Source: Pirellulaceae bacterium (GTDB lineage Bacteria; Planctomycetota; Planctomycetia; Pirellulales; Pirellulaceae). From it: 64,000 nt of DNA. The notes beneath the pieces are model-generated. The model was given only the letters and a program-made list of their open reading frames with translations, was not told the DNA's origin and searched no databases. The position numbers and the translations under genes were made by a program. Location of the stretch: NCBI GenBank assembly GCA_019636375.1, contig JAHBXS010000002.1:833621-897620 (forward strand), in the 5' to 3' direction. Shown one piece after another: positions 8,304-16,656 of the stretch; position 1 is the stretch's first letter, and every line of letters begins with the position of its first letter.

Positions 8304-9533
8304 CTAGTACAAATCGGCGGAAAGCTCCAAGGCCTTTTTTTGGGCGTCGGCTTTGGTGACGATCTCACCGTCAAGCTGCCCAGCTCGGACTTGCGTGATA
8401 ATTTGGGCAAACGCCGGGCCGGGGCGTAACCCGAGTGCTTGCAGTTCCCCGCCATCAATCAACGGGGCGGGGTCTAACTTTTCGGCAGGCCATTTCAAAC
8501 GCTCTTTGCAAAACGCAATCCCCACATGCTGGTGCCCCATCGCAGCCTCGGCCAACTGCAACGCCGCCCCCGCGTCAGGGTGAATCAAAAGCGGCTGAAT
8601 CTGGCTCCACGGCAAATGACCGCCCCGCGTCAGGGTTACCCAGTTCGAATGAATCCAGGCAATCGAGGCCGTTTCGGCGTTCGAAAGTCGCCAACGCCCG
8701 GCCAATGGCCCGACACCGAGGGTCTTCAGCGTTTGATTAAACAGGATCGTCGCCGCCGTCTCGAATCGCGTCTCCGCCCCAAGTCCGTCCAGCCACTTCA
8801 ATCGAGTTTGCCAATTCGCGCGGTTCTTTGTCTCTTGTCCGCCACCTTCAACAAGGTTTCCAAGCAGCTCCGTCTCAGCAAGCAACTCGACGGCCTTCCG
8901 TCGCGACGGGTGAATCAACATCCGTCGCATTTCCGCAGCAATCCGTTCGCCACTGACTAAACGAATATCCGCAGCATGAGCCCGCACCGCTTCGTGAGTC
9001 GATGAATCGAGAGCAAAATCGAATGTAGCCGTGAACCGCACCGCACGCAGCATCCGCAGTTTGTCTTCGGCGATCCGCTCGTGTGGATTGCCGATGGCAC
9101 GGACGATTTTTTCCTCGATGTCCGCGCGACCATCAACGTAATCGTGATACTCGCCCGTCAAGGGATCATAAAAAATGCCGTTGATCGTGAAGTCTCTGCG
9201 CCGGGCATCTTGGCGAGCGTCAGAGTACTCGACGCGATCAGGACGCCGCCCGTCGCTGTATCCGAAGTCACGGCGAAAGGTGGCGATTTCGATGTGCCCT
9301 GCGGACTTGGGGCCGATCCGCGAAATGACCCCAAAGCTCGCTCCGATGGCAATGGTCCCTTTTCTGCCGAACACCTCACGGACTTGTTCGGGCCGGGCAC
9401 TCGTCGCGACGTCGTAGTCCTTGGGTTGCTTCCCCATCAAACGGTCACGGACGCAACCTCCGGCAAACAACGCCTCAAATCCGGCGTCGCGCAATCGCTG
9501 TACAGTGTCGATGGCAAATTCTAAAGGGTTCAC
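8304..9533 (-). CDS. cca: CCA tRNA nucleotidyltransferase / poly(A) polymerase family
   Basis: A 409-residue class II nucleotidyltransferase. The signature GGCVRDRLMG lies at residues 25-34, the metal-binding DYD at 39-41, RRRDFTINGIFYD near 110, and the NTP-selection segment AEDKLRMLRAVRF near 155. The enzyme adds or repairs the 3' CCA of tRNAs. The tRNA-Leu in this window lacks an encoded CCA, which fits the need for it. Some relatives are poly(A) polymerases, and the two cannot be separated here. The start is a GTG with no obvious Shine-Dalgarno. No in-frame ATG exists between the upstream bases examined and the first motif, so GTG is kept. Confidence 0.9.
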   Translation of the reverse strand: MNPLEFAIDTVQRLRDAGFEALFAGGCVRDRLMGKQPKDYDVATSARPEQVREVFGRKGTIAIGASFGVISRIGPKSAGHIEIATFRRDFGYSDGRRPDRVEYSDARQDARRRDFTINGIFYDPLTGEYHDYVDGRADIEEKIVRAIGNPHERIAEDKLRMLRAVRFTATFDFALDSSTHEAVRAHAADIRLVSGERIAAEMRRMLIHPSRRKAVELLAETELLGNLVEGGGQETKNRANWQTRLKWLDGLGAETRFETAATILFNQTLKTLGVGPLAGRWRLSNAETASIAWIHSNWVTLTRGGHLPWSQIQPLLIHPDAGAALQLAEAAMGHQHVGIAFCKERLKWPAEKLDPAPLIDGGELQALGLRPGPAFAQIITQVRAGQLDGEIVTKADAQKKALELSADLY

Positions 9534-9913
9534 AAGTCGATTTTGATTGAAAACGAAATTCTTTAATAGGGTGCGGTGTTTCTTGGACAGGTTGCCAACC
9601 TGCCCTACCTTCCCTCCTCCACCAAGTGCCGCGCCATCCTAATCCGAAGTGGCACAAAAGTGCTAGCCGTATGTCAGGACTCCTTCCGCCATGATCCGGT
9701 TCGACCGGCAGGATCAGCGATTCATCGATGAAATTCGCTAGCGACCGAAAATGCAAGCATTTGTTCGAGGTTTTTCTGTTGTTTGGGGGAGAGAGTGGAA
9801 GCCAAAATCCGATGAAACCCGTATCGGTCGAGCCCTGTTTGCCAACTATCAGAGCCCGAACTCTAAAATTTAAACGCGATCACAGGAATCGCCACATCCT
9901 CTTCGAGAACGAC
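9534..9913. other. Intergenic region between divergent cca and kinase-like gene
   Basis: A 380-base divergent gap. It holds a hairpin CAGGTT-GCC-AACCTG near 9582-9596 and a weaker one around the CCGGTTCGACCGG palindrome near 9692-9704. The kinase-like frame is open from 9728, but that extension lacks a ribosome binding site and typical protein character. I see no other gene here. Confidence 0.5.
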
Positions 9914-10750
9914 ATGACCGAACCACCTCAACCGCCGACAGCCCAATCAAACCAACTGGGACGGAAGCGTCCACCGATGCTGCGGGCTTTGGGGACTCAA
10001 GACCCTCCGGCGGAAATCGTTGTTGCAGGGCGAGTCTTTCGCTTCGTGGAAAACTACAAGCACGATACATGGGCGGCCACCTCACTCTACGTTGACGATT
10101 CAGGGCACAAGATCGTTTGCAAAATCAATCGATACGGATGGTTGTTCGGAATTCCCACAAGATGGCTGGGGCGCTGGCTGGCTCGACGCGAGCTCGGTTT
10201 CCTTGAGAGCCTTGCCGGAGTCACGGGCATCCCGAGGGCCTATCGTGTTGATTCGCTCGACGGCAAGTGTCTGACGACAGCGGCAGCGCATGATTTTGTG
10301 GAAGGGAAACCGTTAAGCCAACTCACTGAAGTTCCGCTCCAATTTTTTGAGCGGCTCCGCGAGTTACTAGGAGAACTCCATTCGCGCGGGATCGCTTACG
10401 TCGACTTGCACAAACACGAAAACATTCTGGTTGGCGACGATGGAAATCCGCACCTTGTCGATTTTCAAATCAGTTTTCGCAAACCACGAATCTTGGGCTG
10501 CGGCTGGTTGTTTCGCGTCATGGCCCAAAGCGATTTGTACCATTGGGACAAGATTCAGCGGCGATGGGGAAATCCCAACTGGGAACTCGTTCCGATCCAG
10601 CGACCGTGGTGGATTCGAGCTCATCGCATGATCGCCAACCCCTATCGCGTCTTTCGCCGCAGGCTATTGGTATGGCTCGGTGTCCGACGCGGCAAGGGAG
10701 AGGCTCGCACCGAAGTCGGCTGCGAAGTCGGACTGAGGCAAAGCAGCTAA
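9914..10750 (+). CDS. Kinase-fold protein of the LPS-kinase/RIO-like type
   Basis: A 278-residue protein, shorter than typical Hanks kinases. The catalytic-loop region reads GIAYVDLHKHENILVG, with aspartate and asparagine in the positions of D-x-x-x-x-N, and a following HLVDFQIS in place of DFG. This arrangement resembles lipopolysaccharide core kinases (WaaP/RfaY type) and RIO kinases. A beta-strand lysine in KIVCKINRYG could be the ATP-binding lysine. The role is probably phosphorylation of a sugar, lipid or protein; the substrate is unknown. The ATG at 9914 is chosen because the preceding 62 codons look non-coding, though the ribosome binding site is weak. The stop overlaps the stop of the convergent YpdA-like gene by four bases. 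Confidence 0.65.
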   Translation: MTEPPQPPTAQSNQLGRKRPPMLRALGTQDPPAEIVVAGRVFRFVENYKHDTWAATSLYVDDSGHKIVCKINRYGWLFGIPTRWLGRWLARRELGFLESLAGVTGIPRAYRVDSLDGKCLTTAAAHDFVEGKPLSQLTEVPLQFFERLRELLGELHSRGIAYVDLHKHENILVGDDGNPHLVDFQISFRKPRILGCGWLFRVMAQSDLYHWDKIQRRWGNPNWELVPIQRPWWIRAHRMIANPYRVFRRRLLVWLGVRRGKGEARTEVGCEVGLRQSS

Positions 10751-11817
10751 CTCTCCGGTTCCCAATTCCCCGGCATGCGACTTTGCAACGGCAGTTCTTG
10801 CGGCAGCGGGCGTCCGGACAGGTGCGAAGCGATTCGCAGCGCGTGATCGTGGCAGTTTTCTAAAAAAATCTTGTAGCTGCTCGATTGAGTCCCGGCGATC
10901 ACCGTCCCCGCCACATAAACACCCGCAACATTCGTTTCCATGGTCACGGGATCGTAAACCGGATGCCGAGCCGCATCAGCCAGCTTAACGCCAACTCGCT
11001 CCAACAAAGTTTTGTCTTGTTCAAATCCGATTTGCACGACCACTTGGTCCGCAAGAATTTTGGTCGGCGGCTGATTCGGGTGCGCGACAGAACCCAGTTG
11101 CGCATAACCTGCCGCAAATTCGAGTGGCACCGTCCCCAGATAAGCCTGAATCTTACCGCTGGCCACAAGTCCATAAAACTCTGGATACAACCAGTATTTA
11201 ATACTCTGACTGGGAAACTCTTCGCCGCGATAGGAAACCGCAACGCGCGCACCGGCATGGTGCAAACGCAACGCCCCTTCGACCGCGCTATTGCGCCCCC
11301 CCACAATCAAGACTCGCCGCGAGAAATAATTCACCGGTTCGCGGAGCCGATGTTCGACATGCGGCAAGTCCTCGCCGGGGACCCCGAGTCGGCAAGGGTG
11401 ATCGGTCCCTCCCGTCGCCAACACCACTCCCCTGCTCTTCCAACGACAAATCTCCTCTCCGTGACGTGAAGTCACCAAGAATCCGTCTTCTTCACGAACG
11501 ACACTTTCCACGCGTTGATAACAGTTGACATCCACTGCGAATTGTTGAGCGACATTACAGAGATAAGTCAGGTATTGCTCGCGAGTACATTTTGTTTGGT
11601 CGGGGGTTCGCAACGGGACACCGGCAATGGCAATCCGCTCGTTGCTGCTGAACCAACGAGTCTGGGGTGTCCAGCGATTCATTGTATTGCCGATGGGTCC
11701 CGCTTCGATAACGGTCGCGGTGAGCCCCGCTTGATGGCAAGCGATAGCCGTTTCCAAACCGATGGGCCCCGCTCCGACGATGACGACGTCTGAGCAACGC
11801 GGTTCTGAAGTGCTCAT
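10747..11817 (-). CDS. YpdA-like FAD/NAD(P)-dependent oxidoreductase
   Basis: A 356-residue two-dinucleotide-binding flavoprotein. The FAD Rossmann motif is VIVGAGPIGLE near residues 12-22. A second glycine-rich motif, VLIVGGRNSAVEGALRL, lies near 170 for NAD(P), and a C-terminal GVYVAGTVIAG near 315 contacts FAD. No CxxC redox pair is present, so it is not a thioredoxin reductase proper. The pattern matches the YpdA group proposed to reduce bacillithiol disulfide. Whether this organism makes bacillithiol is not shown here. Its ATG overlaps the stop of the PII-like gene (ATGA), so it is the last gene of a four-gene operon. Confidence 0.8.
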   Translation of the reverse strand: MSTSEPRCSDVVIVGAGPIGLETAIACHQAGLTATVIEAGPIGNTMNRWTPQTRWFSSNERIAIAGVPLRTPDQTKCTREQYLTYLCNVAQQFAVDVNCYQRVESVVREEDGFLVTSRHGEEICRWKSRGVVLATGGTDHPCRLGVPGEDLPHVEHRLREPVNYFSRRVLIVGGRNSAVEGALRLHHAGARVAVSYRGEEFPSQSIKYWLYPEFYGLVASGKIQAYLGTVPLEFAAGYAQLGSVAHPNQPPTKILADQVVVQIGFEQDKTLLERVGVKLADAARHPVYDPVTMETNVAGVYVAGTVIAGTQSSSYKIFLENCHDHALRIASHLSGRPLPQELPLQSRMPGNWEPES

Positions 11818-12215
11818 CTTGAGTCTCCGGAAGCAGGCTCTTCAGAAGCTGTCGCATGATCGACTTGAGGGGCAGAAAGCTCCTGGCCATCGCTTTCGTT
11901 TTCATTGATCTGCAACGGTGTCCCCAAGACAGGCAAGACCATAATTTTTCCATCACCCAAACGCCCGGTCCGTGCAGCGGTGGTAATCTTTTCAATCGCC
12001 GCCTCTACCAACTCGTCTTCCACAATTAACGAAATTTCAACCTTCGCCACAAACATCAAAGAAAATTCGTTGGTGCGGTACAAGTCGAGGTAATTTTTTT
12101 GTCGCCCGAACCCCTTGGCTTCGTGCGCCGTCAGTTCCACGTAAGGGAGTTCGGCGACGGCTCGAATCACCTGTTCGGCAATAAACGGTTTGACGATCGC
12201 GATGATCTGTTTCAT
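11814..12215 (-). CDS. PII-family signal protein with non-canonical T-loop
   Basis: A 133-residue GlnB/GlnK-fold protein. It starts MKQIIAIVKPF, keeps AKGFGRQKNY at the base of the T-loop, and has the B-loop RTGRLGDGKIMV (about residues 83-94) that binds ATP/ADP. At the position of the uridylylated Tyr51 (E. coli RGAEY) it has RTNEF, so the classic UMP-modification site is absent. It carries an acidic tail of about 25 extra residues. The frame extends 18 codons upstream, but GGAGGG eight bases before this ATG decides the start. It is embedded in an operon with a permease, a methyltransferase and a flavoprotein. It probably regulates the permease according to adenylate or 2-oxoglutarate levels; this is inferred from other PII-transporter pairs. 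Confidence 0.87.
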   Translation of the reverse strand: MKQIIAIVKPFIAEQVIRAVAELPYVELTAHEAKGFGRQKNYLDLYRTNEFSLMFVAKVEISLIVEDELVEAAIEKITTAARTGRLGDGKIMVLPVLGTPLQINENESDGQELSAPQVDHATASEEPASGDSR

Positions 12216-12228
12216 AGAATCCCTCCGT

Positions 12229-12891
12229 TCAATTGGGCTTGCGTGCCGCCCAAGTCCAATGTCGATCACTTGTCGCCGCCACAGAGTCCGGTTGAAAACC
12301 GAGCCTCACAATGATGTCGCGAATTTCCGCCAGCGATAAGGCTGCATGGAGCGAATCTCGAAACAACTGCTGGGCCCGAGCAGATTCCTTGCCCGTATAG
12401 GTCTCAACAAACCCCTCCAATTCTTCGATAGTCGCCGGGCGCATCAAGTCTCTAAAGAACAACCCACCACCCGGTCGGCAAACTCGAACGGCCTCGCTCA
12501 AACACGACATCGGGTCAGGCAGATGATGCACGATACTATTTGAGATCACCCAATCGAACATGCCGGGGGAGTATGGCAATTTTTTCGCATCCACTTGAGC
12601 CAGTTGCACGTGCTGCGTCACTCCACCGATCTCCAAATTGTAACGCCCCAGTTCCAGCATATTGACCGACATATCGATCGCCATGATCCGGCAGGTTGGA
12701 ATTCGCCGAGCGAGACGTACCGGAATCTGGGCCGTCCCGGTACCGACATCCAGCACATCACCACCAGCGAAACCCGCGACCACCAAATCATCAACGAACA
12801 CGTCGTTCACTGCTGCGTGGTCCATCGAGTTGTACTCGTCGGCCTCTTCGTAAGTGTCCATGACTTCGGGTTCTAAGACTCGCTCGAGCAT
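12229..12891 (-). CDS. Class I SAM-dependent methyltransferase
   Basis: About 220 residues with the Rossmann motif I VLDVGTGTAQIPVRLARR (near residues 45-62), an acidic residue at the end of strand 2 (MAIDMS), and post-motif segments QVDAKKLPYSPGMFD and ISNSIVHHLPDP. This is a methyltransf_11/UbiE-like fold acting on a small molecule; the substrate is not evident. Two starts compete: GTG at 12894, which overlaps the permease stop as GTGA, and the adjacent ATG at 12891. AAAGG lies five and eight bases upstream respectively, which slightly favours the ATG. Translation is probably coupled to the permease upstream, and the PII-like gene follows after 13 bases. Confidence 0.82.
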   Translation of the reverse strand: MLERVLEPEVMDTYEEADEYNSMDHAAVNDVFVDDLVVAGFAGGDVLDVGTGTAQIPVRLARRIPTCRIMAIDMSVNMLELGRYNLEIGGVTQHVQLAQVDAKKLPYSPGMFDWVISNSIVHHLPDPMSCLSEAVRVCRPGGGLFFRDLMRPATIEELEGFVETYTGKESARAQQLFRDSLHAALSLAEIRDIIVRLGFQPDSVAATSDRHWTWAARKPN

Positions 12892-14519
12892 CACGTCAGC
12901 CTTTCGAATTCTTCATCGGAATTGATCGGGGGATTTTGTTTTTGGGTCAGCCCGCCAATGACGGCAAAGATCAGTGCCATGATTAGGTAGCTGGCCATCA
13001 GTTCGCAGACGACTCGCACGTTGCCTACCCCTTCGAGATTCCACAACAAAAACATTTTGTCACCCGGCAGGGGAGAATGAACCACCCCAAACGCCGTCAG
13101 GACTGCCGCCAGCACCAAATACAAAGCCCCGCGATAGAACTTGCGGTCGATCACCTCCGCCAAAGCCGCGCTCCATAAGAGGCTTGAGATAATAAAACCC
13201 CCGGCCAGAACCCCTAGGTACAGCAATAAATCCGAAAGTTGCTGGGGCATGTTCTCAAAGTTCATCACCCCTAAAAACTGGCCGAGATAAATCATGATCA
13301 GTTTCGCGAACGTCGGCAGGCAGGCCAGCGCCAGAGCCGCATAATGCCGACGCGGGGTCGCGTGAAAACTTTGGGCCGTAATTTCCAGTCCGATAAAAAT
13401 CAGGATCGGCAACACCGCCGCTTCTGGAATCAAGATGAACATTAAACTGAAATAGCCCAGCACTCCCGCCAACCCCACGAACAACGCCGTCGCCAGCGTA
13501 TACGCCGCGCGGCCCCCCATGAACTTGTAAGCCGGATGACCGATGAACGGAGTTGTTTGGATCACGCCCCCGCAAACACCAGCTAGGATCGTCGCCAATG
13601 CTTCGACGCCGATCACCGTTCGCGTCGAGTACGAGTCCCCCGCTGATGCGGCACTCTCTGTGCAGTCGATCCCGCCGATCACCGTTGCGATTGCAAACGG
13701 AATGATGTAGGGGAGATACTCGACGGCTGCGGAGAGACTTCCCAGCCACCGGAACTGAAACACCGTCAACCACTCCAGCGGCAACCAAATCATTTGCAAC
13801 GACTCAGGAGGTCGCGCCAACAATTCGGTTCCCGTAGTAGAATCGATGAATCGCATCAAATGCCACAGCAACGTTCCGATGGCAACGGCCGCCAATGCTC
13901 CCGGCACGCGCAGCGGCAGTTTCCCCTTGCCAATCAAAGCCACAAGTACAATCGCCAGCGACGCGAAACCTGGGATCGGATTCGCCATGATCTTGGGGAG
14001 TTGCGTGAAGGCGATCAGACCCAGCGCAATCGCGGTTAACGAACCGAGCAACCCAGCGCGGGGAAACGACCGGCGAACCCAGCCCGAGAAAAACGACAAC
14101 ACGAGCTTGATCAGTCCCATGAACAGCATCGACCAGATGCCAATATGCCAGGCCGAAGTCGCCGCCAGCATTTGATCTCCGCCCGATGATTCAAGCGCCG
14201 ACGAATAAGCCGGACCGAGGACAAAAAACGCCATCCCGATTGTGGAGGGCGTGTCGAGTCCCAAGGGCATCGCCGTCACATCGCTGCGGCGAGTTTTGCC
14301 AGCAAGATAAAATGCCAGCACAAAAAACATCAGATCGCCAAACAGGACTCCCAGAGCCGTTCCCGGGACCATGTAACGAATTGCAAATTCTACAGGGAAC
14401 TGAAAGTACTCGTGGAGAATTGCTATCGCCAGGATGAGACCCGCAATATTGTCGAGCATCAGGCCAAAAAAGGCATTGATGTCCCCCAAAGCCGCCCATT
14501 TGTAAACACCTTTTTTCAT
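12891..14519 (-). CDS. NCS2-like multi-spanning permease
   Basis: A very hydrophobic 542-residue protein with roughly 12-14 membrane helices. Segments such as ALGDINAFFGLMLDNIAGLI at the N-terminus, a central DCTESAASAGDSYSTRT and the following GGVIQTTPFIGHPAYKFMGG resemble the nucleobase-cation symporter-2/xanthine-uracil permease fold, including the substrate-site region between helices 8 and 10. I am not confident of the substrate: nucleobase, bicarbonate or another anion are all possible. The start is the ATG at 14519 with AGGA six bases upstream; a TTG codon just before it is less likely. It is the first gene of the permease-methyltransferase-PII-YpdA operon, and all junctions overlap or are very short. 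Confidence 0.72.
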   Translation of the reverse strand: MKKGVYKWAALGDINAFFGLMLDNIAGLILAIAILHEYFQFPVEFAIRYMVPGTALGVLFGDLMFFVLAFYLAGKTRRSDVTAMPLGLDTPSTIGMAFFVLGPAYSSALESSGGDQMLAATSAWHIGIWSMLFMGLIKLVLSFFSGWVRRSFPRAGLLGSLTAIALGLIAFTQLPKIMANPIPGFASLAIVLVALIGKGKLPLRVPGALAAVAIGTLLWHLMRFIDSTTGTELLARPPESLQMIWLPLEWLTVFQFRWLGSLSAAVEYLPYIIPFAIATVIGGIDCTESAASAGDSYSTRTVIGVEALATILAGVCGGVIQTTPFIGHPAYKFMGGRAAYTLATALFVGLAGVLGYFSLMFILIPEAAVLPILIFIGLEITAQSFHATPRRHYAALALACLPTFAKLIMIYLGQFLGVMNFENMPQQLSDLLLYLGVLAGGFIISSLLWSAALAEVIDRKFYRGALYLVLAAVLTAFGVVHSPLPGDKMFLLWNLEGVGNVRVVCELMASYLIMALIFAVIGGLTQKQNPPINSDEEFERLT

Positions 14520-14791
14520 CAAAATTCCTGGTTTGGCACACAGGTTGCATAATCCGTAAAATCGTTCGCGAGTCTAAGCCGCGAGCGACATGCTGTCAAA
14601 TCGGGGAACCGTTTTTTCGGAAGTGACCAAAGGTGTCACAGCCCCTGACGAAGATAATCGTGTTGGGGAAAACAGCCCCATTTTTGCAGGTTTTTTCAAT
14701 TTCAAGGAGGAAGCACAACGGCCACAAGAGTAAAAGGGGAGAAAAACGTTTCCCCCCAGCGAACTGCGGCTAAAATAGTGCGTATACAATC

Positions 14792-15439
14792 ATGCAAGCG
14801 ACAATTCACGATCTGGATTACAATCACGCTCGACAACTGAAAGCCATTGAGTCTGAAGTGACGGACGAACAACTGCTTCTGGAATATCGCCAGACGGGAG
14901 ACCGAGAGGTCTTTGCCCAGTTGGTCTACCGGTACGAGCGCGAATTGTTTAATTACCTGCGACGCTATTTGGGTAACTCTGAAATGGCCGAGGACGTGTT
15001 CCAAGCGACCTTCATGCAGGTGCATCTCAAGTGCGAGCAGTTCAACGCTGAACGCCGATTCAGACCCTGGTTGTATTCGGTTGCGACCAACCAAGCCATT
15101 GATGCCCGCCGCCGCAACAAGCGACACATGATGTTGAGTTTGGATACGCCGCGGGAGCAAGAGCATGACGAGGTTGGCCAATTGGTTGATTTGTTAGAGT
15201 CGAGTGAACAAGGCCCTAGTGCTGGCTGCTTGGACGCCGAGCGACGCGAGATCATTCGCAACACGCTCGAGCAATTGCCCGAAAGCATGTTTGCGGTGGT
15301 CAACTTGGTGTATTACCAAGGGATGAAGTACCGCGAAGCAGCCGAAGTATTGGACATTCCCGTGGGGACCGTCAAAAGTCGTGTCCATGCGGCTATCACT
15401 CGACTTGGAGAAGTTTGGGACACCCTTCAAGTAGATTAA
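14792..15439 (+). CDS. ECF sigma factor (sigma-E/RpoE-like)
   Basis: A 215-residue extracytoplasmic-function sigma factor. Region 2 covers about residues 40-105, with FAQLVYRYERELFNYLRRYL and the -10-binding segment AEDVFQATFMQVH, then FRPWLYSVATNQAIDARRR. Region 4 covers about 160-210 (YREAAEVLDIPVGTVKSRVH). The gene just downstream, 10 bp away, encodes a membrane anti-sigma-like protein, so the pair probably forms a sigma/anti-sigma switch responding to an envelope signal. The AT-rich sequence with TATACAAT lies directly before the ATG, so a very short leader or an upstream promoter is possible. No Shine-Dalgarno is apparent. Confidence 0.92.
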   Translation: MQATIHDLDYNHARQLKAIESEVTDEQLLLEYRQTGDREVFAQLVYRYERELFNYLRRYLGNSEMAEDVFQATFMQVHLKCEQFNAERRFRPWLYSVATNQAIDARRRNKRHMMLSLDTPREQEHDEVGQLVDLLESSEQGPSAGCLDAERREIIRNTLEQLPESMFAVVNLVYYQGMKYREAAEVLDIPVGTVKSRVHAAITRLGEVWDTLQVD

Positions 15440-15449
15440 GATTACACCC

Positions 15450-16562
15450 GTGAAAGAGCCTTCAAAAGAAGACTTGTTAGGATTCATGCTCGGAGCACTG
15501 GACGCGGAAGAGCAGAAACAAGTTCAACAAGCGGTTGATCGCCAACCAGATTTAGAAAACGAACTACTGACGCTGAAGGGGACTTTGGCACCACTCGAGT
15601 TAATCGACCGCCCCGCCGGTCCTCCACCTGGGCTTGCGCGACGGACCTGCCAACTGATCGCGATGGCAACGCGGACTTTGGAAGATATTCCGTCTCGTAC
15701 CAATTCCACAAGTCGCGACCTTGCTGCCTCGCGACCTGGGTCGTCACTTTTTGACGAAGTGCTCGCCACCGAAACTGCCACCGCACCGCCAACGAATTCG
15801 GCTCAATCGGCCGCTCCCCGACTTTCGCCGAAACGATCGACCGAACGCTGGTTGGCCCCCGCGATTTCTTTTTCCGACTTTGTCGTTGGCGTATTGGCGG
15901 TAACGGTCCTCAGTTCGCTTCTGTTCCCAGCGATTCTGTCGTCGCGGCACCAACAACGGGTCGCCCATTGCCAGCAAAACTTGGGAGACATCTACCAGGC
16001 ATTTGCGACCTACTCCAACACCCATCAGCGGGACATGATCCCAATTCCGACTAGCGGTCCCCTGAGTGCAGCAGGTGTCTTCGCGCCATTTTTGAAAGAT
16101 CAAGGCTTGGTCAACAGCAGTTCAACATTTGCTTGCCCTGGCCTGGGAGAAAACTTGACCTGCGAAATTCCATCGTGTGAACAAATCCTCAACACGCCGT
16201 GTGAAATCAAACGAAAAAAGTTCTGCGAGCGAATGTCTGGCGATTACGGTTTGTCTTTGGGTCACTTACAAGACGGACGTTACATGTCACCGCGTTTGAC
16301 AACAACGGTGAATGCGGTACTTATTGCTGACGCCCCTGGGATCGACTCGCCGAATTACATGACGCGAAACCATGACGGTAAAGGCGCTAATTGTTTACTG
16401 CGTGACGGCAGCATTGTCTTTGTCGTCGGTGGCGTCTATGTCGAGGATTCGATCTATGTGAATGATCTCGGAGTTGTCGGTGCGGGTTTACACGAGGGGG
16501 ATGCTGTTATCGCCGGATGCAACATCCCTTTTCCCAATTCCCAAACGGATATCGTCGAATAG
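15450..16562 (+). CDS. Anti-sigma-like membrane protein with pseudopilin/DUF1559-like C-terminus
   Basis: A 370-residue protein starting at GTG. Residues 1-75 form a cytoplasmic domain (LLGFMLGALDAEEQKQVQQA) like the N-terminus of planctomycete anti-sigma factors, but without the zinc H-x3-C-x2-C motif. A long disordered linker leads to a membrane helix at about 141-163, followed directly by SSRHQQRVAHCQQNLGDIYQ. This mirrors the N-terminal helix and Q-x-N-L-x-x-I-x-x-A pattern of DUF1559 pseudopilin-like proteins. The C-terminus has NHDGKGANCLLRDGSIVFV (307-325), close to the H-x9-DG motif of that family. It likely binds the sigma factor upstream and senses something outside the membrane. 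The architecture is read directly; the function is inferred. Confidence 0.72.
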   Translation: MKEPSKEDLLGFMLGALDAEEQKQVQQAVDRQPDLENELLTLKGTLAPLELIDRPAGPPPGLARRTCQLIAMATRTLEDIPSRTNSTSRDLAASRPGSSLFDEVLATETATAPPTNSAQSAAPRLSPKRSTERWLAPAISFSDFVVGVLAVTVLSSLLFPAILSSRHQQRVAHCQQNLGDIYQAFATYSNTHQRDMIPIPTSGPLSAAGVFAPFLKDQGLVNSSSTFACPGLGENLTCEIPSCEQILNTPCEIKRKKFCERMSGDYGLSLGHLQDGRYMSPRLTTTVNAVLIADAPGIDSPNYMTRNHDGKGANCLLRDGSIVFVVGGVYVEDSIYVNDLGVVGAGLHEGDAVIAGCNIPFPNSQTDIVE

Positions 16563-16656
16563 CTGAAAGTCCAGAATCGAAGCGAAAACTCTAACTGATC
16601 TGCTTTTAGTTTTCATCAAATGTTATCTCGCCCAATGGGCTAGTTGACTGGCTTTT

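Noticed and set aside
9684..9720. GGTTCGACC resembling a tRNA T-loop
   Set aside because: No acceptor, D or anticodon arms can be folded around it.
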